Assembly: GCA_963921195.1 (NCBI GenBank)
Contig: OY992537.1
Location: 131,400,694-131,464,693, forward strand
DNA: 64,000 nt
Direction of reading: 5' to 3'
From: Pegoplata infirma
Lineage: Eukaryota > Arthropoda > Insecta > Diptera > Anthomyiidae
A program made the position numbers and the translations under genes. The notes beneath the pieces are model-generated. The model had not been told where the DNA came from. It made no database searches and saw only the letters and a list, made by a program, of their open reading frames with translations. Within the stretch, counting starts at the first letter, position 1, and each line of letters starts with the position of its first letter. Shown here one piece after another: positions 11,536 to 23,500 of the stretch.

Positions 11536-11959
11536 CACTCAGAAAATTATGTAAGTAACTACATGTTAGTTGTTTGTATATTTTACAGTAGTTAGTTGTT
11601 TTCAACTTCAAAGTCAGTTGTTTTTGTATGAAAAATATCAAACAACTATTTCTGTTAGTTATTTTAAGTCGTTTTTTTGAAGTTTCCGAGATAGCGCCAT
11701 TTTAAGTTTTCTGAAAATAAAAAAAATTTACAACTTATTTTTGCTAATATTAGCAAAAAAACTTGTAAAAATTTGGTCAACTTAATTTTAAATTTAGCAA
11801 AAAAAATTAGTTCACATTTTGTTTATAATTGCTAATGCGCTAAATGAAGTTTACAATATATTTTTGCTAACATGCTAATCTCAACCAAAAATTTGCTAAA
11901 GGTTAGCTTACTAGCATTAACAAAAAAAAAATAGCAAATCTAATGTATTATTTTGAGTG
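11536..11959. mobile_element. 424-bp TA|CACTCA MITE
   Basis: Ends CACTCAGAAAAT and ATTTTGAGTG are flanked by TA (11534-11535, 11960-11961), as in Tc1/mariner-type insertions. The right part is rich in TTGCTAA / TTAGCAA words and is the inverted relative of the interior of the element at 20839-21721. Confidence 0.7.
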
Positions 11960-13009
11960 TAGGCATTACAAAAAGCGTTCTGTTATCAAAAATTCATTTC
12001 TAAGCCTAAAACTTCAAACGCCAATTAAAACAAAAAAAAACTTAGTCAATCAGACCAAACCCAGCTAGGATTTTTCTTCTCTCATGAGTAGCAGTGGGTG
12101 TCAAATTGGTTGGATGCCATTTATTTTGCTCTCTCAATGAGTTGGTTCTCTTAATGTTGCCTATGCTATTGCATGTAAAAACTCTCTTAAACATTAAGAG
12201 AACCAATTTATATAAAGTGACATTGTTTTGGGGCTTATCAAAATCTCTGATCTTCTTTACTCTATGATCAGTAGCTTCTAGATTTTTTTGGTTTCAAGCA
12301 TATAAAATTTGGAGTGTCCCACTGTGTAATCTGTTGTCGATTAATTGTGATTTGAAAAGAATAAAAATTTCGCCGCAGCCAAATTTAAGATTCTTATTAG
12401 TTTTATTTTATTTAAAATATCTGCACACTTGTTGGATAACCCGATAAAAACAGTGATTGCGGGTATAATAAAGTTTACTTTCCGACATTTAGTTAATTGC
12501 TAGAATAATCGGCCGTATTCCATTATCCAAAAAACACTTAATATAATGAGTTAATTTTTATAATGTCTAGAATACATTTATTTAGTTAAAAAACTTATAA
12601 AGGAATTTGCAAGATAAATTAAATATAATAAAGTTTTATGAGCTTAATTCAATTGGCACACCCAGAAAATTATTGAGTTAAAACACCACAATTCAACCGA
12701 CAAGTTTACCTCACCCCTCCAAATTTAATGACATTTAGTACTGCGTTTAACCATAAAAAATGAATCGTGTCAATTTTTGAGGCTTCTGATCATTCTAATA
12801 TTCGAGATATGGGGTCTTGAAAATTGGGTAAATCGTACATATTTGGCAAAAATGTTCTTACATTTCAAAAAGTACTCAAAATACAGGACTGTGATCACGT
12901 AAAACGATAGTTAACTATCGTCGATTTTTAGAGCCTTGTTGCTCCTAAACTAATCAACATACTTCCAATTTTTTTTAATGTTTTTGGATTAGACAACACT
13001 CTTTAATAA
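11960..13009. other. No gene seen; A/T-rich with short inverted words
   Basis: 12105-12235 holds words such as AATGAGTTGGTTCTCTTAATG and a later AACATTAAGAGAACCAA that pair over short distances. 12900-12925 has a small ACGATAGTTAACTATCG palindrome. No open frame or splice pattern suggests a gene. Confidence 0.4.
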
Positions 13010-14266
13010 CACTGTGCTACAGTGAAAAAATACTTCTGATGTGACATAGTATAGGTTGTTGGTCTTGTCGAGTAGATCACAAAAATGCCCATTAAACTTG
13101 CACCCTCAAATTTTAAAGTTATTGTCAAGAAACGTTTTTTTGGGACTTTTCTTACTAAACCTTGTGTAATTCAGAAAATTTTCAACCGATTTTAAATTTT
13201 TAAACTGTTTTGGATAGAAAAAGGATAGGGCTTTCCATGTGTGTGAATTGGTCAATGCGTAAATGAAATCTATCTATTGATTTTTTCTATAAAATCAATT
13301 TTTTTTGTTATTTTTTCTGCTATAGTTCGTTTAACAACCTTTATATTTATGAGCGTTTTTTTAAAGATAATTTAATTCTAAATACGATAAGCTTTATCCT
13401 GAAAAAATCGGATAATAATTTACAGAGTTGTGATAATTTTTCTAAAAAAGAAAATTAAGATTTTGCAGGAAATCGCCGTTCAGATAACCCAGGAAAAAAA
13501 ATATATTTAAATAAATGGTCATGTACAATATTTTTAAAGGTTTTTGGCGCGCTGAATCCGAATCTGGCCTTTAAATTGCTCTATCTACAGGTTTTTGAGA
13601 TATTTAACATGAATTGATATATCAAAAACTTAATAAGGGCAATTTCAAGGCAAATTCGAATTCAGGAGGTCAAAGACCTTTAAAATAATGATACGCGAAC
13701 TCTCAGTTTGTTCGTTTTTTTTTTTTTTTTAATATTTTTTTGCCTGGATAACCCCCACGCCAATTTTACAAAAATCAGAATTTTCTTTTTTAGAAAAATT
13801 ATCACAACTCTGTCAATTGTTATCCGATTTTTTTGGCATAAAGCTCATCGTATTCACAATTAAATTTTCTTTAGGAATACGTTTATTAATATAAATGTTG
13901 TTAAACAAACTATAGCAGAAAAAAATCGATAAACTCAAAAAATTTTCAAAAAATAGCAAAAAATTAGATATTGTTGAAAAAATCAAAACATATCTTTGTT
14001 ATATGTATAGACCAATTCAGACACATGAAAAACCCTATCCTTCTTCTATCCAAAACAGTTGAAAAATTTAAAATCGGTTGAAAAATGTTTAATTTACACG
14101 TGGTTTAGTGAGAAAAGTCCCAAAAACGTTTTTTGACAATAACTTTAAAATTTGATGGTGTCTGGCAAGTTTGATGGGCATTTTTGTGATCTTTTCGACG
14201 AGACCTACAACCTTAACTACCTAATTTTAAAAGTATATTCGGTTTTGTGTTTTTTGTAACACAGTG
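13010..14266. mobile_element. Foldback element C, copy 1 (1257 bp, TAA duplication)
   Basis: The ends CACTGTG and CACAGTG are flanked by TAA at 13007-13009 and 14267-14269 (PIF/Harbinger-like target size). The two halves are imperfect reverse complements over roughly 550 bp each: for example ATGCCCATTAAACTTG against CAAGTTTGATGGGCAT, and GAGTTGTGATAATTTTTC against its mirror near 13795. The centre is near 13620. A second copy at 35271-38056 has the same ends and, after subtracting two insertions, nearly the same length. No protein is encoded. Confidence 0.85.
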
Positions 14267-14440
14267 TAATTTAATAAAGGAAAACTTTCAAATGTCCCTT
14301 CAAAGCGATATGTATTTTAATGTCTTTATGCATCGTCTATCGTTTTCGTTTTACGTGATTAGCCCCCAGGTCTTATTGAAATCTATATCTCATGAAATCT
14401 ATATCTAAGCTCATGTAGTTCCATTCCTATTAATGACTTA

Positions 14441-15394
14441 TGTTACGAACAAGTCAATAACTTCTGCTACCTGGGCAGTAACGTATCTGTCGACGGAGGA
14501 AGTGATCTTGATGTTGAGAACAGGATAACAAAGGCAAGAGCAGCGTTTGGTTTATTAGCTCCATTATGGCAAAACAATAATATTAGCCTTCGCACTAAAA
14601 TACGGATTTTTAACTCAAATGTTAAGCTGCCCATTCACTTGCAATATTATTGTTCAACTTTTCAAATTGTACAATAATATCGCTTGTGTGTATGTAATAT
14701 TTACGGTTGTGCAATATATTGGAGAATATCAAAACACTTTTGATATTTATTGTACAAACAAGAATACTGCAATATATTTTATCAGTGTGTTGTCTATATT
14801 GTACAACTTTTATTATGTTATGTTTATGTTTATATCTTGTACAATATATTGGGTTTAAGTATTGAGCAATTTTATTTGCTGTGTAGGGTAAAACGACAAT
14901 AATATTGTAAAATAATTTTTTTTTAAGTTGAGCAATTTTATTGCAAGTGAATGGGCAGCTTTAAAGCAGTGTTGTTATACGCATGTAATACCTGGAAGGT
15001 AACAGTTCAGTTAACCAGTCGCCTACAAATATTTGTTAATCGTTGCCTGAGGCGTATTCTTCGCATATTTTGGCCAAGAACCATTTCTAACGAAGAATTA
15101 CTGCGAAGAACGAATCAAGTAGAAATTGCCATCGAAATCAGACGTAGAAAGTGGAATTGGATTGGCCATACGTTAAGAAGGGATGATAACAACATAGCGA
15201 AGCATGCCTTACGATGGAACCCTTTTGATAGCGTGAACCGTGGAGTCGGTAGACCTCGCATAACCTGGCGAAGATCAACAGAAGATGAAATGAGGTCTTT
15301 AAATGTGAGCTGGGGTCAACTTAGAACCCTTGCACAAAACAGTGTTCGTTGGAAGCCAGCTGTAGTGGACGCCCTATGCTCCAATAGGAGTTAA
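14441..15394 (+). pseudogene. LINE reverse-transcriptase C-terminal fragment, split by a MITE
   Basis: 14441-14625 reads in frame DLCYEQVNNFCYLGSNVSVD... to FNSNVK. Removing the 14626-14960 insert plus one TTAA restores the frame into AVLLYACNTWKVT and continues to a stop at 15394. The later part has the arginine-rich RRKWNWIGHTLRR box, GVGRPRITW and a final DALCSNRS. This layout is typical of the extreme C-terminus of insect non-LTR endonuclease/reverse transcriptases. The polymerase core and endonuclease are missing, so the copy is 5'-truncated. The 3' end runs into an AT microsatellite (15401-15418). The clade was not resolved by eye. Confidence 0.8.
14626..14960. mobile_element. 335-bp TTAA-target MITE (piggyBac-like) inside the LINE
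   Basis: TTAA at 14622-14625 and 14961-14964 flanks ends GCTGCCCATTCACTTGCAATA and the complement of the same word. About 35 bp of inverted repeat match with three differences. A TTAA duplication is diagnostic of the piggyBac group. Interior rich in ACAATAT words; no transposase. Confidence 0.9.
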
Positions 15395-15400
15395 AGGAAA

Positions 15401-15418
15401 TCATATATATATATATAT
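15401..15418. repeat. AT microsatellite
   Basis: (AT)n directly 3' of the LINE fragment, possibly its tail. Confidence 0.8.
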
Positions 15419-15483
15419 GCAACATGACTAAAATCCTATCTATAACCTATAGGTTACTTGCATAGTATAGAAGATAATAAAAA

Positions 15484-16060
15484 CAAGTAAAAAAGTTAAA
15501 TTCGGCCTTGCCGAATGTAGTGATACCCTCCACAATTTCAAAAAGATTATTGCAAACAACTTTATTTAAAAGGAAATTACTTTTGAAAAAAAAAAAATTT
15601 GAAAAAAAATTTCCGCGAAAAAAAATTTTGGTAAAAAAAAAATCCGCGATTTTTTTATTTTTTTGTCAAAAAATATGTTCGTACTTGTTTAAATACCATT
15701 TGGTGCTCAATTATGTTCACATATGTCAACAAGAAGCCGAATTAAAGCATTTTGTATTTTTAGGTTATGTTGAATGTACTGAAATTTTTGAGGTGTGCTT
15801 ACATTTTCGTTCATAACTTTTGAACCGCTGAACCGATATTGCTCAAATGTTTCAGTCATCTCTGTGCAATATTTTGACCGCGAGAGCATTTTCCACAGAC
15901 AGACGGACAGACGGACAGACGGATATCGCTAGAACGTCTTAAAATCTATCGGGCATCATGAATATATATACTTTATGGGGTCCCAGACCGATATTTCGAT
16001 GAGTTACAAACGGAATGACAAACTTATATATACCCTCTATCACTAAGTGGAGGGTATAAA
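15484..16060 (+). mobile_element. Family B repeat, copy 2
   Basis: Starts ACAAGTAAAAAAGTTAAATT with hairpin TTCGGCCTTGCCGAA and GATACCCTCCAC. Carries GACGGACAGACGGACAGACGG near 15903 and TATATACTTTATGGGGTCCC, and ends GTGGAGGGTATAAA. Non-coding. Confidence 0.8.
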
Positions 16061-16757
16061 AATAAAAAAAGCTAAAAAAATTACCGTTTCTTCCCCGCTC
16101 ATTTGTATCCCCCAAATATGAATTCGGGCCTCTAAAAAATAGTGTCCCTGTATTTTTCCCGCTCTACAAAATAAAATCGATTTCTTGAATATCGGAGGGT
16201 GACATTATGGAGAAGGCTAAAGCCCGCCTCTTTTGGGGCCTGGATATAAAAAATTAATTTAAATAATAATAAAATTATGTTACTTTAGTGCAAAAATCAC
16301 AAAAAAATAATTTGACATTTACTGCCAGAAGAAGATGTCCGCCTACTCCCCCACCTAAAACGGACCAAATTTATTTACTTTTTACATTTAAAGGGTACAA
16401 AAGATTCATCACAGCCGAATTTAACACTCTCACTTGTTAAACATGTTATTTTTTGTACTTTTGTAAGGCAATTGAAACATTTTTATGATAAAATTTTATA
16501 ATTTCATTGCAAAATTATTAATAAATAATTTGTTTACATTTCTCGCGAGGGAAAAGATGTTTCACAAGTTTTTCTATCAGAAAAGAAAACGTCAATAAAT
16601 AATTTAAAATTTTATTCCGTTAAGTGAAACCTTATAATAGCCTTGTTTTTTGCACTGGATTAGGATTAGGATTTACTTTATTTAAAAAATGGGTCTAATC
16701 TGAAATAATCTTCTATATATAAAAATATGCGTGAACCGATTTTGTTTCTGTAAACTA
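16061..16757. other. No recognisable gene
   Basis: A/T-rich intergenic DNA. A TTTGTACC...TTTAACACTCTCACTTGTT stretch near 16390-16440 resembles a degraded inverted family B end. Confidence 0.35.
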
Positions 16758-17199
16758 CACGCAAAAAAAAAATCTGTGTAAGATTGAGCAATCCTACTTG
16801 GTAAAACTTTTTTCATACCAAAAAAATTTTTTTAACAAATTTTTGCTAATAATATGCTTGTCGATGTTAAAGTAACATAATTCATTTTTTATGTAAAATA
16901 ACCAAGTAGCTTGCTCAATAACGCAAATTACCTGCACAAAAATTTATCGAAAGAAAACAACAAAAAAACAAAACAAATACAGACCGCCATTTTCATTTTG
17001 TATTTTTGTGTGCGTGCGTTGTTCGTTTATTTTTTGTGTTATAAAAACGTAAAAAGGAAATTGATATATAAAATAAAAATAAATTAATACATAAATAAAA
17101 ATAAATAATTAGTTTTCTACAAGATAAATAAATGTAAGATAAAAGAATTTTAAAGTTAATTTTGCTTTCATCACTTAAAACACCATTCAATAAGAAAAA

Positions 17200-17665
17200 C
17201 CAATGGAGTCCCAGACGTATGTTTCGATGAATAACAAATGGAATGATAAAGTGAGTATACCCGCATTCCGAAGACACCAATAAGGTTTAATAGATTTTTA
17301 GTTAAAAATTAGTGTTTGGTAATAATTTTATATTTTTACAGGGTACTGCTAAATAAATTTTTGAAGCTATGGAGAATTCTTCACTACAATAAAGAGCGTG
17401 GACACCAATCCTGCCTTTGGTTATAAAATTAAAACCTAAAAACCCAAAGCCAAGGGAGTCCATACCTGTTTTGATGAGTTACAAATGGAATGACAAAGTA
17501 AGTGTTCCTCCTTACCAAGAGACCAATGGGGTTAACCAATTTTTTAAATTAAAAATTTATGTTTTCTAATAATTTTCTATTTTTACAGGATGCTTTTAAA
17601 TAAATTCGTGAAGCTATAGCGGATCCTCTACTTCAAGAAGAAGCGTAGGCAGCAGTCACTCGAGA
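17200..17665 (+). repeat. Two ~245-bp tandem units, each with intron-like signals
   Basis: Unit 1 (about 17200-17445) and unit 2 (about 17446-17665) share GGAGTCC, a GGAATGA(T/C)AAAGT(G/A)AGT donor-like site, a TATTTTTACAGG acceptor-like site and then AAATAAATT..TGAAGCTAT. The first half matches the right end of family B. No reading frame is maintained. It looks like a duplicated chimeric repeat; whether the signals are used is unknown. Confidence 0.5.
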
Positions 17666-18084
17666 AAATTGTACAAAAAGGGTCAGTTGGTCGGTGGTAA
17701 ATTAAATCCTACACAACATTTATTATATTAATATGGATTTATTCTGTGAAAATTTTAAATTCAACAAATATAAAAAATTTTACAAAAATTTATTGAAAAT
17801 TTATTTTAGCACAAATGTGGTAATTTTTAGCATTATTTTTAGTCAGCTTTTCAAATAATTTTGGTATATTTCACCATATTTCTTTTGGTATATTTTACCA
17901 AGTTTTTGCTTAAATAGCATTAGCATTTTCTTCAAAATTTTTTACATAAGTGTTTTGGCTAAATTACGAAAACTACTTCGTCGGTTGTAGTTTTAGCATA
18001 TTTTTGGTAAAATTATGCCAGATTTTTGCTCACTCCGACACAAGTTTTTTTTTGCGTGTACCTATGATAGGTTACGTTTATACA

Positions 18085-18949
18085 CCCAATAAGCCAAATT
18101 GCTGGAATTCAAGTGTAATTCAAGCATAATTCCAGCCATATTTTCAATTTTCAAGCCTGGAATTATACTTGAAAAACACTGTAATTCAATAGCATATACC
18201 AGTGAAACGGATACTTGAATTCAAGTCAAACAAAACAGTGTAAAAACACTTGAATTCAAGTCCTAAATAAAAGCGTAATTCCAGTCGAACCAAAGAAAAT
18301 TTTTGAAAAATGACTTGAATATGGCTTGAAAATGGCTTGATTTATAGTTGGATTCAAGCCCTTTTCCAGTTCAATTCAAGCCCTATTCCAGTTCAATTCA
18401 AGTCAAATTCCAGTGTATTTCAATCAAATTGGAATCATTCTTTACATTAAAAAAAAACAAAATTACTATGCAAATTGCACTTAAATTTGTAATTACTTTA
18501 TTTTCACAATATAATAAATTCTTATCTATGGACTGAATTGTAAATATTGACTCCTCACAGCCCAATTAATCCATGTTATCCTCAGATATTTCATCCAAAC
18601 ATTTTGTACCAGGAAGCCTAAGAACGTAAAAATAACGTTTTAATAAAGATTTTTCAAAACCAAAATTAATAAGTATAACTTACCACGAATTTGATATATG
18701 ATTCTATTAAATAGTCCTCAATTATTGCAAAATTTTGAGCTTTTCCTTATTTGTTTAAAAAAAATTACAATCTTTTTTTTTCATAAAAAATAAAAATGTT
18801 GTTTATAAAATGACATTTTTTTCAAACATTTTTATTTTTTATTACGACTTGTTGAACTTGAATTTGGCTTGAAATAATAGCTGGAATTCCAGTTGAATTC
18901 AAGCGAAATTTCAAGCACTTGAATTTTAAGGTTTCTTGTGCTTATTGGG
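18085..18949. mobile_element. MITE E1 (865 bp, CCCAATAAG ends)
   Basis: Starts CCCAATAAGCCAAATTGCTG and ends CTTATTGGG. The subterminal regions are packed with CTTGAATTCAAG-type palindromic words. Non-coding. Confidence 0.8.
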
Positions 18950-19872
18950 CCCAATAAGCCAAATTGCTGGAATTCAAGTGTAATTCAAGCGTAATTCCAG
19001 TCATATTTACAATTTTCAAGCCTTGAATTCAACTTGATTTATACTGTATTTCAATAGCATATACCAGCGAAACGGATACTTGAATTCAAGTCAAACAAAA
19101 CAGTGTAAAAACACTTGAATTCAAGCATAAAAAACAAGTGTAATTCCAGTCGAACCTAAGAATATTATTGACAAATCACTTGAATATGACTTGAATTAAA
19201 GCGTAAATCAAGCATAAATCAAGCACAAATCCAGTGAAATTCAAGCCGAATTCCAGTTTAATAAAACTGAAGCAGCATCAATGATACATGAAAAAATAGA
19301 ACATCCTTTTTTGCAAAAATACGTATTTTTTTTATTTATTTGCTAAATAGTAAAGAAAAGTGGATACATAAATAAGTTTAAGTGACAATAAATTTAAATC
19401 TTTAAAATCTATCAAATTGCGAAGCATTTTTTCTAGTAAATATGTTTAAAATTTGCCTTTGAAGAACATTTTAGTAGTTGTCTGCAGACAATACATTTTG
19501 CAATACCCTTGGATGACTAAAATTAAAAAAAAAATACATTGTATGTATAAGAAAATATTTTTTTTTGCAATATTTTAGTTTGCTTACCTTTTATAACTTT
19601 TCCAAAATTGATCTGCAAAAATCCTTTCCTTATTTTGTTTTTCCTTTACGGGATAAATCATTTTATTTGGCCATCATTTTATTTTCAGCAAACACAAAAA
19701 CAGTTTTGTCGAATTAAATTTTTATTTTTTAGTTTTGACAAAAAAACAAAAATATAAAATTCAAACTTATTTTGTTTGAACTGGATTTAAGCTTGAAAAA
19801 TAAACTAAAAATAAAGTATAATTCAAGTGAAAAATCAAGCACTTGAATTTTTATTTTTTGGTGTTTATTGGG
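18950..19872. mobile_element. MITE E2 (923 bp), abutting E1 with no gap
   Basis: Begins CCCAATAAGCCAAATTGCTG directly after the last base of E1 and ends TTTATTGGG. It is in the same orientation as E1, and the first ~200 bp are nearly the same; the middle differs. The right flank resumes the D arm. Confidence 0.8.
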
Positions 19873-20520
19873 ATCTTTTAAAAAACTAATTATTTATTTT
19901 TATTTATTAATTTATTTTAATTTTATTTATCAATTTCCTTTTTACGTTTTTAAAACACAAAAAATAAACGAAGCACGCACACAAAAATACAAAATGAAAA
20001 TGGCGGTCTGTATTTGTTTTTGTTTTTGTTTTTTTCTTTCGATAAATTTTTGTGCAAGTAATTTGCGTTATTGTGCAAGCTACTTGGTTATTTTATATAA
20101 AAAACTAATTATGTTACTTTAACAATGACAAGCATAACTTTAGCAAAAATTTGATAAAAAATTTTTTTTGGTATGAAAAAAATTTTACCAAGTAGGATTG
20201 CTCAATCTGACACGGATTTTTTTTTGCGTGTAGGATTAAATCGAATTTATTTAGACCATTTTACATTTTGGACAACGTTTCATTTTTTTTCCCTGTTTAT
20301 TATTTTACTAATTGTGTGTAGATTCAGAAAATTTATAATAAAAATTTCTCGACTTGATTTGACCCATTTTTTAACTAAATAAAGTTAATCCAAATCTTAA
20401 TCCGGTCTGCAAAAAACAGGGCTAATATCGAAAACGTTGACGGTATTTCGTTCTCGCAGATTTATAATACATTTTTTTTAGTTTTGGCGATATTCAATGT
20501 TTTTTTTTTTTTTATTTCAG

Positions 20521-23500
20521 ATGAAGGAGTACAAACATTTTGAAAATTTTCATTTTCACTGGGCAGATTATGTTGTATTTGTTTTAATGATATTGTTATC
20601 CACGGGTACCGGAGTGTACTATGGCTATTACAGGTAAATTAAATTTCTTTTACATTGTTATACCCAATTTCTGTAATACAAAAAGCATTCGTCATCGACA
20701 AGTTTTTATGTTTTTTGCACAGTGGTAGATTTGGCGACGTGTATCGTGCTTAAACCGTTAGGTGGACAGACGAACGGACATCGTGAAATCGACTCAAAAA
20801 ATAATTCTGAGTCGATCTATATACTTAAAGTAGGTCTACACTCAAAAAAATACGTTAGTAGATTTACTAATTTTTTTTTGCTAATGCTAGTTAACTAACT
20901 TTTAGCAAATTTTTAGTTGAGATTAGCATGTTAGCAAAAAATTCTTGTAAACTTCATTTAGCACATTAGCAATTTTAAACAAACGTTGAACTAATTTCTT
21001 TTGCTAAGATTTGAAATTGAGTTGACAACATTTTAACAAGATTTTTTGCTAAGATTAGCAAAAATAAATGGTAAATTTTTTTTTATTTTCAGAAAACTTA
21101 AAATGGCTCTATCTCGGAAACTAAGCCAGATAGAGCAAAATGGAGGGCATTTTTGGTTCTTAGAATCTCCATACTTTCGCGGGTCCTCTTCACATGTGTG
21201 GACCCTAATGGGCCCTAACTTTGGATCCAAAAAAGTTAGCATTCCCGAAAATTTTAAAATGCCCATATCTCGGTAAATATTGCCGACACAACAAAAAGTC
21301 CAAAAGCATTTTTGTAGCCCTCAGTACGTAGAACAAGACCGCAAAATGGTCAAAAGCTCTCCGAGTAATATTTTTGAAGTTATCGAGTTTTTTAATTCTC
21401 AAGACCCCAGTGGTCCCCTATAATCACGTATCTCAAAAACTAAGCAAGGTAGAGCGAAACGGACACAAATTTTGGATCAAAAACTATGACGATTTTTAAG
21501 GAACCCAACTAGGTCTAGGCCCATCGGGGTCTGGACCTATCGGGTCCGAACCCAATGGGGTCCTAAAATGTGTCAAAAAAAAAAAAATTTTTTTGTTAAC
21601 TAATTATTGGCAAAACATTTTTGCTAACTTTAGCAAAAAAATTGTGGGTTCAAAATCAGCAAATTTTCTGGTAGGTTTACAAGCTTTTTTTGCTAACATT
21701 ACAGTTTTTTTTTTTTGAGTGTAGGACCAACATTTCGGGTAATTACAAACATCAGCACAAACTCATTATACCCTGTACCACTGAGGTTAATAACATAGGC
21801 CCTTACCACAAGAAAACAAAAAGTCTATTTTAACAAAAGTTTTATTTTAAATTTAAATTTTTCAATACATTTTTTGAAAGTCGATTTTAAAAACAAAAAC
21901 AATTTGTATGGAAATAAAATTAAAACCTGCACACAAAAAAATATTTTACCAATAACTTGGGAGGATATGCGTTTTTAAAGTTTTTTACATTAATTATGAA
22001 AAATTTTGTAACATTTTATCAAGTTTTTGCATAATTTTGATTAAGGTTTGTAAAATTACACAAGGTTAAATACTCTTATGAATATTTTCTAAACTTTTAT
22101 CAGAAACAAGCAAAAACTTGGTAAAATGATGCTATTTTTTGCATAATATATGCAAAAAACTTTAAAAACGCATATCCTCCCAAGTACTTGGCAAACATTT
22201 TTTTGTGTGTGATTTTAAATATATTTTATTTTTCTATGGTAAGGCTGATAGTGTTGCACTATGATATTAACGGCAAAAAATTGCATTTCGATCAACAAGT
22301 TTTTTTTAAAAGGGACTTAAAAAAAATGAGACTGGTTGGGGGCTTGCTCTAAAAAAATTTGAAAAAGGTTCGTTTTTAGTTTTGACAAGTAAAAACTAAA
22401 GATTTGTTGTCGCTCTTGAAAATAGATTTAATTTTTTTTTGGTGAGATCATATTTTTAATTTTTTGATGACATTGTAATTTTTGTCTAAAATATGGCTAA
22501 AACTCTATTTTTGCAGTTTTTGGCCCCAATTTTAGACCAAAATTACAATGTCATCAAAAAATTAATAATTAAACATATACCCCTATTTAAAATTGGGCGA
22601 CAAAAAATCTTTTGTCAAAACTAAATATTTTTTTTTGAAAAGGTTTTAGAGTAACCCCCCCCCCCCCCCAACTAGCCTCAAATTTTCCTTTTTCGAATTT
22701 ATAAACTTGTCCGATCGAAATGAAGTTTTTTGCCGTTAAAAAGCTAATAAACCTCACTAGCATTCAAAAATAAAAAAAAATTGTTGCTTGGATGCATTTT
22801 TGTTTTTTACCTTGTGAACTTTGACCTTAAAGGGGCACGGGTAAAAGTTATCCAATTTAACTAGTTAAACGCCCTATTGTATATAAATGTACACATAAAT
22901 TTTAATTTTTCACAACATATCACTTTTTTTTATAAAAATTATTAACTTATTCTTCTATAAGTTTCTGTTTTATTTTTTATATAGTACTATTTTCATTCGA
23001 TGAAAAAAATAAAAAAAGATGAAAATAATTTTCAACTTTCCTGATACATAAATATCACAAAAGATTGTTTCAAATTTTGTTTTTGAAAAATAAAAATTAT
23101 TTTCAACTTTGATTAAAATAAAAAACTCCGATTGGATTTTTATTTTTTTATTGAACACAAGTGTTTGTTTTTTTTTTTAAGTAAAAATAAAAAAAGATAA
23201 TTTTAAAAGTATTAAAATCGAGTCCCTGGTTAACGGTTAACATAGGATCTGTTAACTCCAGATTAGAACCCCACAGTATAACATGTTTGACTCTGGAGTG
23301 AATGAAAAAAGATAGTCAAATTCCAAAATATGAATGTGCAAAAGGGAATTTTTGAATTTATTAAAAAAATATATATTTTTCAAATACAATTGTTTAATTT
23401 CCATATTTCTTTCTTTACAGAAAAGAAAAAATTGTTAAGGAATTACATGAGGTGGATGTGGAAGGTAAAGCCAAGAAAAAAACCGATTTTGGTTCCACAA

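Larger units (their letters stand above)
16758..20230. mobile_element. Composite element D with ~360-bp inverted repeats, TA duplication, nested E pair
   Basis: The left arm 16758-17116 (CACGCAAAAAAAAAATCTGTG...) matches the reverse complement of 19873-20230 at roughly 93% by eye, including ACAGACCGCCATTTTCATTT near 16980 and its mirror near 19990. TA flanks both ends (16756-16757, 20231-20232). A third, shorter copy of the right terminus (TTTTTTTTTGCGTG then TA) sits internally at 18045-18060, so 16758-18058 might be a complete element in its own right. E1 and E2 are nested within. The right end lies about 290 bp upstream of the first SLC5 coding exon. Confidence 0.75.

Noticed and set aside
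14619..14858. 79-aa hydrophobic frame
   Set aside because: Lies entirely inside the TTAA MITE; chance frame in A/T-rich DNA.
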